Positions 55,201-63,336 of a DNA stretch of 64,000 bases are shown here, piece by piece. This DNA comes from Gammaproteobacteria bacterium (GTDB lineage Bacteria > Pseudomonadota > Gammaproteobacteria > Eutrophobiales > Eutrophobiaceae): positions 35,609-99,608 of the forward strand of contig JAPPLI010000100.1 in NCBI GenBank assembly GCA_028819495.1. Direction: 5' to 3'. The first letter of the stretch is position 1. Every line of letters begins with the position of its first letter. The notes under the pieces are model-generated. The model was not told the DNA's origin and searched no databases. It saw only the letters and a program-made list of their open reading frames with translations. The translations under genes and the position numbers were made by a program.

Positions 55201-55867
55201 AATCCGGCGCTTGCAGCTTGGCTTGCACGTCCTCATCGCGGGACAGTTTATCCAGACGGGCAATGGCGAGGTCGGTCTCCTTGAACCAGTTGCCGCTGCG
55301 CGCGCTTTCCAGCTTGTCGTTGGTGAGAATCTCGAACGACAGTTGGAAGCGGTTATACAGTTCATCCTGCCACTGCTCAGCCAGGCTACCGGGACAGACG
55401 ACCAGGCAGCGTTCCAGGTCGCCGCGCGCCATCAGCTCCCTGATGAGCAGTCCCGCCATGATGGTTTTGCCGGCGCCCGGATCATCGGCCAACAGGAAGC
55501 GCAGAGGTTGGCGTGGCAACATAGCCTCATACACCGCGGTAATCTGGTGCGGCAGCGGGTCCACCACGGAACTGTGCACCGCCAGCAGAGGGTCGAACAG
55601 GTGGGCCAGGCGGATGCGCATGGCCTCGGACACCAAGCGGAACCGGGCGCCGTCTCCGTCGAAACTCCAGGGCCACCCGACCTTGACGATTTCCAACCGG
55701 TCCTGGTCCTGGCGGTACAGGATCTCGTTGCCGACCTTTCCCCCAGACGTCTTATAGGTCAGCTCCAGCGCATCGGAACCGAACCAGCGCACGTTCACCA
55801 CAGTCACTCTCTCGTTGGCAAGAATGCCGGTGATGGTTGTGTCAGGCTGGAGGTCTTCGAGTTTCAC
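52292..55867 (-). CDS. SNF2/SWI2 helicase with C-terminal DUF3883-like domain (defence)
   Basis: An 1191-residue helicase. Motif I is [15 protein letters not shown], motif II [9 protein letters not shown], motif III [9 protein letters not shown], and motifs V-VI include [20 protein letters not shown] and GRVHRIGQ. The last 120 residues have [23 protein letters not shown], a DUF3883 domain related to the PD-(D/E)XK fold. It begins 35 bases after the PyrD-like gene on the same strand, so the island is inserted flush behind that gene. It would scan or translocate along invading DNA (inference). Confidence 0.93.
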   Translation of the reverse strand: [1191 protein letters not shown]

Positions 55868-55902
55868 CTGCCTATACCCTGTTCACGTCAGTTACGGGCA
55901 AA

Positions 55903-56838
55903 TCACGTCTGCAACGTCCCCACCAGTTCCGTGACGTTGTCCAGGCCATGCTTATCTAGGTGTTGCACGATGCCGGCGTTGATCTTCTTGCATACCAGCG
56001 GGTCGTAGAACAGGGCAGTGCCTATGCCTATGGCGCTGGCGCCGGCAAGGAAGAATTCCAGGGCATCGTTTGCCGTCGTGATTCCGCCCTGCCCTATTAC
56101 CGGTATGTTCTTCTCCCTGCACACCTGGTAAACCTGCCAGGTCTTCAGCAGGGCGATTGGCTTGATGGCCGGGCCGGACAGCCCGCCCTGGTTCGTCCCG
56201 ATAACGGGCGTGCGCGTTTCCAGGTCGACGGCCATACCCGTAACGGTGTTGATCACCGCCAGGGCGTCACTGCCGGCAGCGATGCATTGGCGCGCGTTTT
56301 CCACGATGTCCGTCTGGTTCGGCGACAGCTTGGTTATGAGCGGTTTGTCGGTCTCGCGCCGGCACGCCGCCACGACCTGGGCCGACATCTCCGGGTAATT
56401 ACCGAAGCTGACGCCCCCCTCCTTGATATTGGGACAGGAAATGTTGATCTCTATGGCGTCAATCGGTGAGTCATGGAAGATACGGGTCACCTCGACGTAT
56501 TCCTCGATCGTCGATCCGCACACATTGGCGATGAACCGGGTCTCGGAAAAATCCAGTTTCGGCAGGTATTCATCCACCACCTTGCGCGCGCCGGGGTTTT
56601 GCAGGCCGATGGAGTTCAACATGCCCATCCAGGTTTCGGCAACCCGGTGCGGGGGATTGCCGGCGCGCGGCTCCAGCGTTGTTCCTTTCAGGCAGACAGC
56701 GCCGGCATCCCGGTTGGAGAAACCCTTGACCCTTGTGTATTCCTCACCAAATCCGACGCAACCGGACAGCAGCACCAGCGGCGTGTCGAAGCGCATGCCG
56801 CAGAAGTCGATAGCGAGCCTGTTACCGGTGTTTGACAT
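55903..56838 (-). CDS. pyrD: Dihydroorotate dehydrogenase-like protein, class 1B type
   Basis: A 311-residue FMN barrel. The class 1 pattern is clear: ISCPNIKEGGVSFGN with the catalytic cysteine, ITKLSPNQTDIV, INTVTGMAVDLETR, GGLSGPAIKP and the FMN phosphate site GQGGITTANDALEFFLAGASAIGIGTA. Class 1B enzymes normally pair with a PyrK electron-transfer subunit, which is absent nearby. It could be pyrimidine biosynthetic or a relative; family assignment is firm, pathway less so. Confidence 0.8.
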   Translation of the reverse strand: MSNTGNRLAIDFCGMRFDTPLVLLSGCVGFGEEYTRVKGFSNRDAGAVCLKGTTLEPRAGNPPHRVAETWMGMLNSIGLQNPGARKVVDEYLPKLDFSETRFIANVCGSTIEEYVEVTRIFHDSPIDAIEINISCPNIKEGGVSFGNYPEMSAQVVAACRRETDKPLITKLSPNQTDIVENARQCIAAGSDALAVINTVTGMAVDLETRTPVIGTNQGGLSGPAIKPIALLKTWQVYQVCREKNIPVIGQGGITTANDALEFFLAGASAIGIGTALFYDPLVCKKINAGIVQHLDKHGLDNVTELVGTLQT

Positions 56839-56852
56839 AGTTTCTGATATAT

Positions 56853-56927
56853 GGGGTCAGAGTAAAAATTCTGGCGAATTTCTTACTCTGACCCCGGTTT
56901 TCATGGTAGCGATTTTACTCTGACCCC
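56853..56927. repeat. Palindrome of family 1 plus a half copy
   Basis: A full 43-bp copy at 56853-56895 and a right-arm half at 56912-56927. They lie in the divergent gap before potA. A TATAAT at 56947-56952 just after them may be the -10 box of the potABCD operon. Confidence 0.93.
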
Positions 56928-57028
56928 ATTTATTCCCGTTATTGTATATAATGTCCGACCAATCCTGTTCATTGCCTGTATTTTAACCCGTATATTGAAA
57001 AAATCCCGGTGTTTCATTAACCGTTTCC

Positions 57029-58123
57029 ATGGCTGACAATAATAACCACGCTTTTGTAAAGTTCTCGAAAGTCAGCAAGAGCTATGACGGACGGACATTG
57101 TCAGTCAGGGATTTCAGCCTGAGCGTCAAGCGCGGTGAATTCGTTACCTTGCTCGGACCGTCCGGATCCGGTAAGACCACCTGCCTGAAGATGCTGGCCG
57201 GCTTCGAGGAACCCAGCAGCGGCGAAATCTGGTTGAACGGCCGGCCCGTCAACCAGGTGAAGCCATGGAAAAGGAACATAGGTGTCGTGTTCCAGCACTA
57301 TGCCCTTTTCCCCCACATGACGATTGCCGAAAACCTTGCATTCCCCTTGCAGGCCCGGCGTATCGCCAGGGACGAGATAGAGCGGAGTGTCATGCGCGCC
57401 CTGGACATGGTGCAGTTGCAGGATTTTGCCGGGCGCCGTCCCGCGCACCTGTCCGGCGGCCAGCAGCAGCGCGTTGCCATAGCACGCGCGCTGGTATTTG
57501 AACCGGATCTCATATTGATGGACGAACCCCTGGGCGCCCTGGACCGGCGCCTGCGCGAAGAGATGCAGTACGAGATCAGGAACCTTCAGCAACGGTTGGG
57601 AGTGACCATGATCTACGTGACCCATGACCAGGGCGAAGCCATGGTATTGTCGGACCGGGTCGCGGTCATGGACCAGGGGCGCATCTGCCAGGTGGCCTCG
57701 CCGGAGGCCCTTTATGAGGAACCGCAACGCCTGTTCGTGGCCAATTTCATCGGCGAGAACAACCAGGTCGAGGGCCGGATAGTCGAATGGATCCCGGACG
57801 AGTGCCGGGTGGAGGTGGCCGGACAAACTGTGCGGGCATTCCCCGTGGCCGTCAATGAGAACGATTCGCATACCTGTCTCACCATCCGGCCGGAAAGAGT
57901 GGCGCTGAACCCGGCTCCGGACCTCTACCCCAATTGCTTTGAGGCTGAAGTGGAAGATATTATTTTCATGGGCGATTACCTGCGGATACACGCCTCACTG
58001 CTTGGACAATCGCAGTTTATCGTAAAGATTCCCAATATCATCGGGCACGGCGGGATCCTACCTGGAGACACCGTCACCCTGGGCTGGCTGGTCACCGATT
58101 GCCGGGCGCTTGACCCGGGATGA
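57029..58123 (+). CDS. potA: Polyamine-type ABC importer, ATPase
   Basis: A 364-residue ATPase with Walker A GPSGSGKTT, the Q-loop FQHYALFPHMT, signature LSGGQQQRVAIARAL, Walker B LILMDEPLGAL, and a C-terminal TOBE regulatory domain. It matches PotA of spermidine/putrescine importers; related importers for other cationic compounds look alike. It is first of four genes in order ATPase, binding protein, permease, permease. Confidence 0.92.
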   Translation: MADNNNHAFVKFSKVSKSYDGRTLSVRDFSLSVKRGEFVTLLGPSGSGKTTCLKMLAGFEEPSSGEIWLNGRPVNQVKPWKRNIGVVFQHYALFPHMTIAENLAFPLQARRIARDEIERSVMRALDMVQLQDFAGRRPAHLSGGQQQRVAIARALVFEPDLILMDEPLGALDRRLREEMQYEIRNLQQRLGVTMIYVTHDQGEAMVLSDRVAVMDQGRICQVASPEALYEEPQRLFVANFIGENNQVEGRIVEWIPDECRVEVAGQTVRAFPVAVNENDSHTCLTIRPERVALNPAPDLYPNCFEAEVEDIIFMGDYLRIHASLLGQSQFIVKIPNIIGHGGILPGDTVTLGWLVTDCRALDPG

Positions 58124-58169
58124 TGGACAGGAAGCTTACTGCAGGAAAAACACAATAGGAGGAAATCTG

Positions 58170-59273
58170 TTGAATACCATAAAGACATCCGTCCGGCTCG
58201 CCGCAGTCTGGACTTTGACCCTGATACTCGCGCCTGTCCCGTCCGGAGCGCAGGAGGATAACTTCATTACCGTAGTGTCCTGGGGCGGTTCCTACGCCCG
58301 AAGTTCCGTCAAGGCTTACCATGAGCGCTTCGTCGAGGAGACCGGCATTCAAATCAAGCTGGATGAGTACAACGGCGGCCTTGCCCAGGTCAGGGCGCAG
58401 GCCGAGACCGGCAACGTGACCTGGGACGTGATCGATATGGAGGCAGGCGATACGCTGCTGGGTTGTGATGAGGGACTGCTGGAAACCATCGATTACGAAA
58501 CCCTCCCCGCGGCGCCGGACGGCACCCCGGCGACGGAGGATTTCCTGGACGCCTTTGATGTCGATTGCGGCGCGAAAGGCCTCATCTACAGCACGGTATA
58601 TGCCTATAACGATACGCTCTTCCCCGATCTGAAGCCTGCGACCATGGCCGATTTCTTCGACCTCGGGAAGTTTCCGGGACGCCGGGGCATGCGGCGGACG
58701 CCCAACGCCAACCTGGAATTCGCCCTGGTGGCGGACGGAGTGCCGGCGGACCAGGTCTATGAAGTCCTGTCAAGCGAGGGAGGCATCGCCCGCGCGTTCC
58801 GCAAACTGGACACTATCAAGGACCAGGTGGTCTGGTGGGAAGCCGGCGCGCAGCCTCCGCAGATGCTGGCCGACCGCGAGGTTGTCATGAGCACCGCCTT
58901 CAACGGGCGTATTTTCAATGCCTGGGCCCTGGAAAAACAGCCGCTGACCATCGTCTGGGACGGCCAGTTGCTGGCCTTCGGCTACCAGGTTATCGTTGCC
59001 GGTACGCCCAAGCTGGACCTGGCCCGGCAGTTCGTCGCGTTCGCAACCAGCACCGTGTCCCTGGCCAATATAACCAAGTACATCTCCTACGGCCCCCTGC
59101 GCCGTTCATCCCTGGCGCTGGTGGACAAACACCTGGAAACGGGTATTGACATGGAAGCGCACCTGCCCAACGCGGCGCAGAACATGTCCAACGCAGTCCG
59201 TGAAGACCCGGAATGGTGGGCCGACAACCAGGACGAGATGAATGAACGCTTCGCCGCCTGGCTGATCAGGTAA
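58170..59273 (+). CDS. potD: Periplasmic polyamine-binding-type protein
   Basis: A 367-residue extracellular solute-binding protein. I start at the TTG at 58170, seven bases after a perfect AGGAGG (58157-58162), giving a standard signal peptide (AAVWTLTLILAPVPSGAQ). The mature start VVSWGGSYARS and the GNVTWDVIDMEAGD segment fit the PotD/PotF-like family. The ligand cannot be read from sequence; polyamine is the best guess. Confidence 0.85.
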   Translation: MNTIKTSVRLAAVWTLTLILAPVPSGAQEDNFITVVSWGGSYARSSVKAYHERFVEETGIQIKLDEYNGGLAQVRAQAETGNVTWDVIDMEAGDTLLGCDEGLLETIDYETLPAAPDGTPATEDFLDAFDVDCGAKGLIYSTVYAYNDTLFPDLKPATMADFFDLGKFPGRRGMRRTPNANLEFALVADGVPADQVYEVLSSEGGIARAFRKLDTIKDQVVWWEAGAQPPQMLADREVVMSTAFNGRIFNAWALEKQPLTIVWDGQLLAFGYQVIVAGTPKLDLARQFVAFATSTVSLANITKYISYGPLRRSSLALVDKHLETGIDMEAHLPNAAQNMSNAVREDPEWWADNQDEMNERFAAWLIR

Positions 59274-59275
59274 AT

Positions 59276-59423
59276 CCGCAGATGACGCAGATGAACGCAG
59301 ATGAACGCAGATAATGATGCAATAAAAAATGTCAAAAAAACCTTTTATGATCGTCAGTTGAAAAATGTCTCCCTGTGAAAATAAGACTCACATCATCTGC
59401 GGTAATCTGCGTCATCTGCGGAT
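59276..59423. repeat. Long inverted repeat built of CGCAGATGA units
   Basis: The left side, TCCGCAGATGACGCAGAT (59276-59293), continues as further GAACGCAGAT units. The right side, ATCTGCGTCATCTGCGGA (59406-59423), is its exact reverse complement. It fills most of the gap between potD and potB and could attenuate read-through to the permeases. Similar short repeats occur in many bacterial genomes. Confidence 0.85.
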
Positions 59424-59440
59424 AACTCTGTGGTAAAGAA

Positions 59441-60706
59441 ATGTTAAGCAAGGGCCGCACCGGCGCCATAATGCTGGCGCTGCCGCTGATCGCGTTCATC
59501 CTGGTGACGTTCGTCGCTCCCCTGGGCAGCATGTTCATGCGCAGTCTGTACGATCCCCTGGTTGCGGATATCATGCCCGAAACCGTTGCCGCGCTGGAGG
59601 AATGGGACGGTACGGGCCTGCCGCCGGAGCAGGTTTACGCACTGGCGGCCCGGGAACTTGACCGGGCGCGGGAAGAAAAGACAATCGGCAAACTCGCAAC
59701 CCGGCTGAACCGGGACACATCGGGACTGCGTAGCGTTATTATGCGCACCGGCAGGGGTCTGAAACGGGCTGGCGTACCGCCCGATAAATGGGGTCAGAGT
59801 AAAAATTCTGACGAATTTCTTACTCTGACCCCTGGACTTCACCAGAATTTTTACTCTGACCCCTTGAATTTCCTGGCAGACATAAACCCGGCGTGGAAGG
59901 AACCTGCGATCTGGCAAGCTCTGGCTCGTACCGGGGCGCGGGTCACACCCGTGTACTACCTGAACGCGGTCGACCTGACCTTCGGCAGTGGCGGTGAAAT
60001 TACCCGGCAACCGGAGGACCGCCGCATCTACACCGCCCTGTTCATCAAGACCATCCGGGTCAGCCTGACCATCACACTGCTGTGCCTGGCCATCGGCTAC
60101 CCGGTGGCTTACCTGATCGCCCATTCACCGCCGCGCCTGGGCCGCCTGCTGCTCGTGCTGGTACTGGTGCCGTTCTGGACGTCGCTGCTGGTGCGCACCA
60201 CGTCCTGGATCGTGCTGCTGCAGCAACAGGGCGTGGTCAACGACCTGCTGGTCTGGCTTGGGTTGATCCCGGACGAACAGCGGTTGACCATGATCCATAA
60301 CATGACCGGCACCCTGGTAGCGATGACGCACGTGCTGCTGCCGTTCATGATCCTGCCGCTTTTTTCCGTGATGCGCGGCATCCCCGCGGTGCAAATGCAA
60401 GCGGCCATGTCGCTGGGAGCGTCCTGGCCCAGGGCCTTCTGCCGGGTCTACCTGCCGCAGTCCCTGCCCGGCGTGGGCGCCGGTTGCTTGCTGGTATTCA
60501 TCCTGGCCATCGGCTACTACATCACACCGGCGCTGGTGGGCGGCCAGAGCGGCCAGTTGATTTCCAACTTCATCGCCTACCATATACAGACTTCGCTGAA
60601 CTGGGGCCTGGCCGCGGCCCTGGGCTGCGTCCTGTTCGTAGCCGTGCTGCTGCTGTTCCTGCTCTATGACCGGGTGCTTGGCCTGGACCGGATGAAACTG
60701 GGATGA
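59441..60706 (+). CDS. potB: Polyamine-type ABC importer, permease 1, with in-frame palindrome insertion
   Basis: A 421-residue permease. The first membrane segment (LALPLIAFILVTFVAPLGSMF) is followed by a long extracytoplasmic part and then five segments with the permease loop (AAMSLGASWPRAFCRVYLPQSLPGVGAG). About 25 residues from W117 (WGQSKNSDEFLTLTPG to FYSDP) are the translation of a family 1 palindrome plus a half copy, inserted in the non-membrane region without breaking the frame. Without it the protein would be about 396 residues, a length seen in this permease subgroup. Confidence 0.88.
   Translation: MLSKGRTGAIMLALPLIAFILVTFVAPLGSMFMRSLYDPLVADIMPETVAALEEWDGTGLPPEQVYALAARELDRAREEKTIGKLATRLNRDTSGLRSVIMRTGRGLKRAGVPPDKWGQSKNSDEFLTLTPGLHQNFYSDPLNFLADINPAWKEPAIWQALARTGARVTPVYYLNAVDLTFGSGGEITRQPEDRRIYTALFIKTIRVSLTITLLCLAIGYPVAYLIAHSPPRLGRLLLVLVLVPFWTSLLVRTTSWIVLLQQQGVVNDLLVWLGLIPDEQRLTMIHNMTGTLVAMTHVLLPFMILPLFSVMRGIPAVQMQAAMSLGASWPRAFCRVYLPQSLPGVGAGCLLVFILAIGYYITPALVGGQSGQLISNFIAYHIQTSLNWGLAAALGCVLFVAVLLLFLLYDRVLGLDRMKLG
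59790..59863. repeat. Palindrome of family 1 plus half copy inside potB
   Basis: A full 43-bp copy at 59790-59832 and a right half at 59843-59863, both read through in the potB frame. It is the only copy in the window lying inside a coding sequence. Confidence 0.93.
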
Positions 60707-60721
60707 CGACAAAAGAACACA

Positions 60722-60796
60722 GGGGTCAGAGTAAGAAATTCGCCGGGAATGTCGGGGTCAGAGTAAAAATTCTGACGAATTTCTTACTCTGACCCC
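60722..60796. repeat. Half and full palindromes of family 1 between potB and potC
   Basis: A left half at 60722-60746 and a full 43-bp copy at 60754-60796. They separate the two permease genes, which usually overlap or nearly touch. Confidence 0.93.
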
Positions 60797-60813
60797 AGGA
60801 TTATGGGATTACG

Positions 60814-61641
60814 ATGAATATTACCTGGTCTTCATTACTATCCGGAAAACTGGCGCTACGGCTGTTCTGCGGGCTGGCATTCCTGTTCCTGGTCGCGCCG
60901 ATCCTTGTGATCATCCCCTTGTCCTTCAACGCCGAGCCTTATTTTACGTTTACCCGGGGTATGCTGGAACTGGACCCGGGCGCTTATTCCCTGCGCTGGT
61001 ATGAACAGGTGATTTTCGGCGAGCAATGGCAAAACGCAGCGCTGAACTCACTCATCATAGGCGTGTCGGCGACGGTCCTGGCGACGGTCCTCGGCACGCT
61101 GGCAGCCCTGGGCCTGTCCAGCCCGTCGCTACCCTGGCGCCGGCCTCTCACCGCGCTGCTGATTTCTCCTCTCATCGTGCCTATCATCATCAGCGCGGCG
61201 GGCATGTTCTTCTTCTATTCCAGCCTGAACCTGACCCAGACCTATACCGCCCTGGTCCTGTCCCATGCGGCCCTGGGCGCGCCGTTCGTGGTGATTACGG
61301 TGACTGCGTCCATGGCCGGTTTCAACCGCGAGCTGCTGCTGGCTGCGGCCAGCCTCGGGGCCGGGCCGGCGCGCAGCTTCTTCAGGGTCCAGTTGCCCAT
61401 CATCAGTCCGGGCGTTATTTCCGGCGCCCTGTTCGCGTTTGCCGCGTCACTGGATGAAGTGGTGGTCGTGCTGTTCATGGGCGGCATCGAGCAGCGCACC
61501 ATCCCCAGGGAGATGTGGTCCGGCATACGCGAAGAGATCAGCCCGGCCATACTGGCAGCGGCGACTTTCCTGATACTGATCGCCCTCCTGTTGCTGGTTA
61601 CGGTGGAGTTGCTGCAAAAGAGATCAACGGGGTCAGAGTAA
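60814..61641 (+). CDS. potC: Polyamine-type ABC importer, permease 2
   Basis: A 275-residue permease with six membrane segments and the cytoplasmic loop AAASLGAGPARSFFRVQLPIISPG that contacts the ATPase. Its last codons (GSE then TAA) are supplied by the left arm of the palindrome at 61629. The original end therefore was probably a few residues before, and translation now ends inside the repeat. Confidence 0.92.
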   Translation: MNITWSSLLSGKLALRLFCGLAFLFLVAPILVIIPLSFNAEPYFTFTRGMLELDPGAYSLRWYEQVIFGEQWQNAALNSLIIGVSATVLATVLGTLAALGLSSPSLPWRRPLTALLISPLIVPIIISAAGMFFFYSSLNLTQTYTALVLSHAALGAPFVVITVTASMAGFNRELLLAAASLGAGPARSFFRVQLPIISPGVISGALFAFAASLDEVVVVLFMGGIEQRTIPREMWSGIREEISPAILAAATFLILIALLLLVTVELLQKRSTGSE

Positions 61642-61742
61642 AAATTCTTACGAATTTCTTACTCCGACCCCTCATAGCTATAGCTGGTCCGCAACTTCCG
61701 GGGTCAGAGTAAGAATTTCGCCAGAAATTTTACTCTGACCCC
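61629..61742. repeat. Two palindromes of family 1 between convergent potC and gpsA
   Basis: Full copies at 61629-61671 and 61700-61742. The left arm of the first gives the potC stop and the right arm of the second gives the gpsA stop on the other strand. Confidence 0.95.
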
Positions 61743-62752
61743 TGCATTATTTCCGCTTTCGGCTCCCGCGCCAGTAACTCATGCACCGCTTCCCGCGGAG
61801 TGACCTTGCTGTCGATGACCTTCAGGACCTGTTCGCTGATAGGCATGTCCACCGCGTGTTTCCCGGCCAGCGCGCAGACGACCCGGGTAGTATGCAGGCC
61901 TTCGACGGCCTGGCCGATTTCCGCAAGCGCCTGTTCCGGGGTGCCGCCCCGGGCCAGCGCCAGGCCGAAGCGGCGGTTGCGGGACTGGTCATCGGTACAG
62001 GTCAGCACCAGGTCTCCCACGCCGGTCAGACCCATAAAGGTGTCGCTCCTCCCCCCCAGTGCCTGTCCCAGGCGCATGATCTCGGCCAGCCCCCTGGCCA
62101 TCAACGCGGCCCGGGTGTTGGCGCCATAGCCGAGACCATCGGCAATGCCGGCGGCGATTGCCATGACATTTTTCACCGCGCCGCCGACCTGCACGCCGAC
62201 AACGTCATCATGGGTATAAGTCCTGAATACCTCGCAATGAAACAACGAGGAAAACCCGGCGGCGGCGGCCGGATCCCGCGAGGCGATGGTAACCGCAGTG
62301 GGCAAACCCTCGGCCACTTCCCGCGCGAACGACGGTCCTGATAACACCGTGACAGGCACGCCGGGCAGGTATTGCTCTACCAGCAGGTGGTTAAGCGCCA
62401 GGGTGTCCGGTTCGATGCCCTTGCACGCCAGGCAGATATTGAAATCCCGGTCGGGCAGTGTTTGCAGTTCCCGCAGCACGTCCGTCAATCCGGCGCAGGG
62501 TGTCGCGAGCAGAACATGCCTCACTCCGGCAGGCAACGGCGTAAAGCGGCGCACGGCCGTCAGCTTCTCGGGGAATGCATGGCCGGGGAGATGGTGGTTA
62601 TTGCACCTTTCCTCTATCAGCCTGTCCAGGTGCGAGTCGAGACAGTCCCACAGGAAAACCGGGTGCCCGTTGCGGGCCAGCACCAGGGCCAGGGCGGTGC
62701 CCCAGGAGCCCGCGCCGGCAACCATGACCGGGCAAGTCCGTATTTCATTCAA
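61730..62752 (-). CDS. gpsA: Glycerol-3-phosphate dehydrogenase [NAD(P)+]
   Basis: A 340-residue enzyme making sn-glycerol 3-phosphate for phospholipids. The NAD fold VMVAGAGSWGTALALVLARNG, LACKGIEPDT, SGPSFAREVAEGLPTAV and VQVGGAVKNVMAIAAGIADG with the active lysine are present. I start at the TTG at 62752, overlapping the secB stop (TTGA), because it gives the family length; an upstream ATG would run through secB. Its final GSE and TAA come from a palindrome arm. Confidence 0.93.
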   Translation of the reverse strand: MNEIRTCPVMVAGAGSWGTALALVLARNGHPVFLWDCLDSHLDRLIEERCNNHHLPGHAFPEKLTAVRRFTPLPAGVRHVLLATPCAGLTDVLRELQTLPDRDFNICLACKGIEPDTLALNHLLVEQYLPGVPVTVLSGPSFAREVAEGLPTAVTIASRDPAAAAGFSSLFHCEVFRTYTHDDVVGVQVGGAVKNVMAIAAGIADGLGYGANTRAALMARGLAEIMRLGQALGGRSDTFMGLTGVGDLVLTCTDDQSRNRRFGLALARGGTPEQALAEIGQAVEGLHTTRVVCALAGKHAVDMPISEQVLKVIDSKVTPREAVHELLAREPKAEIMQGSE

Positions 62753-63237
62753 TGCTGTTGTGCCCTCTCTGCAGCGCGTTTCTGCAGGTGCTGCTGGTAC
62801 AGCGCATCGAAATTCACCGGCGCCAGCAGCAATTGCGGGAACCCGGCGCGGGTAACCAGGTCGGATATCATTTCGCGCACGAACGGAAACAGGATATTGG
62901 GACACACCGTCGCCACCATGCGCCCGCGTATCTCCCCGGGAAAATCGGCCATGAGGAAAATACCGGCCTGTTGCACCTCCGCCAGGTATATGGTCTTGTC
63001 TTCATGACTTACCGTGGCGGTAACAGACAGGGTAATCTCATAAAGGTTATCCCCCAGTTCGTCCGCCGAGTTCGCTATATCCATATGTACGGAAGGTTTC
63101 CACTGCTCCCGGAAAATCTGCGGGGAATTCGGCGTTTCCAGCGAGACGTTCTTTACGTAGATCTTGCGGATTTCGAACTGGCCGCGCGGGCCGCTTTCTT
63201 CAGTTGCCGCCTGTAGGTTTTCCTGTTCCTCTGCCAT
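62749..63237 (-). CDS. secB: Protein-export chaperone SecB
   Basis: A 162-residue SecB that keeps precursors unfolded for SecA. The segments FEIRKIYVKNVSLETPNSP, AGIFLMADFP and CPNILFPFVREMISDLVTRAGFP are characteristic. In E. coli the order is yibN-grxC-secB-gpsA; here a grxC gene is missing and palindromes occupy its place. Confidence 0.97.
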   Translation of the reverse strand: MAEEQENLQAATEESGPRGQFEIRKIYVKNVSLETPNSPQIFREQWKPSVHMDIANSADELGDNLYEITLSVTATVSHEDKTIYLAEVQQAGIFLMADFPGEIRGRMVATVCPNILFPFVREMISDLVTRAGFPQLLLAPVNFDALYQQHLQKRAAERAQQH

Positions 63238-63263
63238 TGGTTTTCTCCTGGTTATGAATATGT

Positions 63264-63336
63264 GGGGTCAGAGTAAAAATTCTGGCGAATTTCTTACTCT
63301 GACCCCGGGCTTCGGCCAGAATTTTTACGCTGACCC
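63264..63336. repeat. Full and half palindromes of family 1
   Basis: A 43-bp copy at 63264-63306 and a diverged right half at 63318-63336 (TTTTTACGCTGACCC). They lie between secB and the rhodanese gene, where grxC is found in relatives. Confidence 0.92.
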
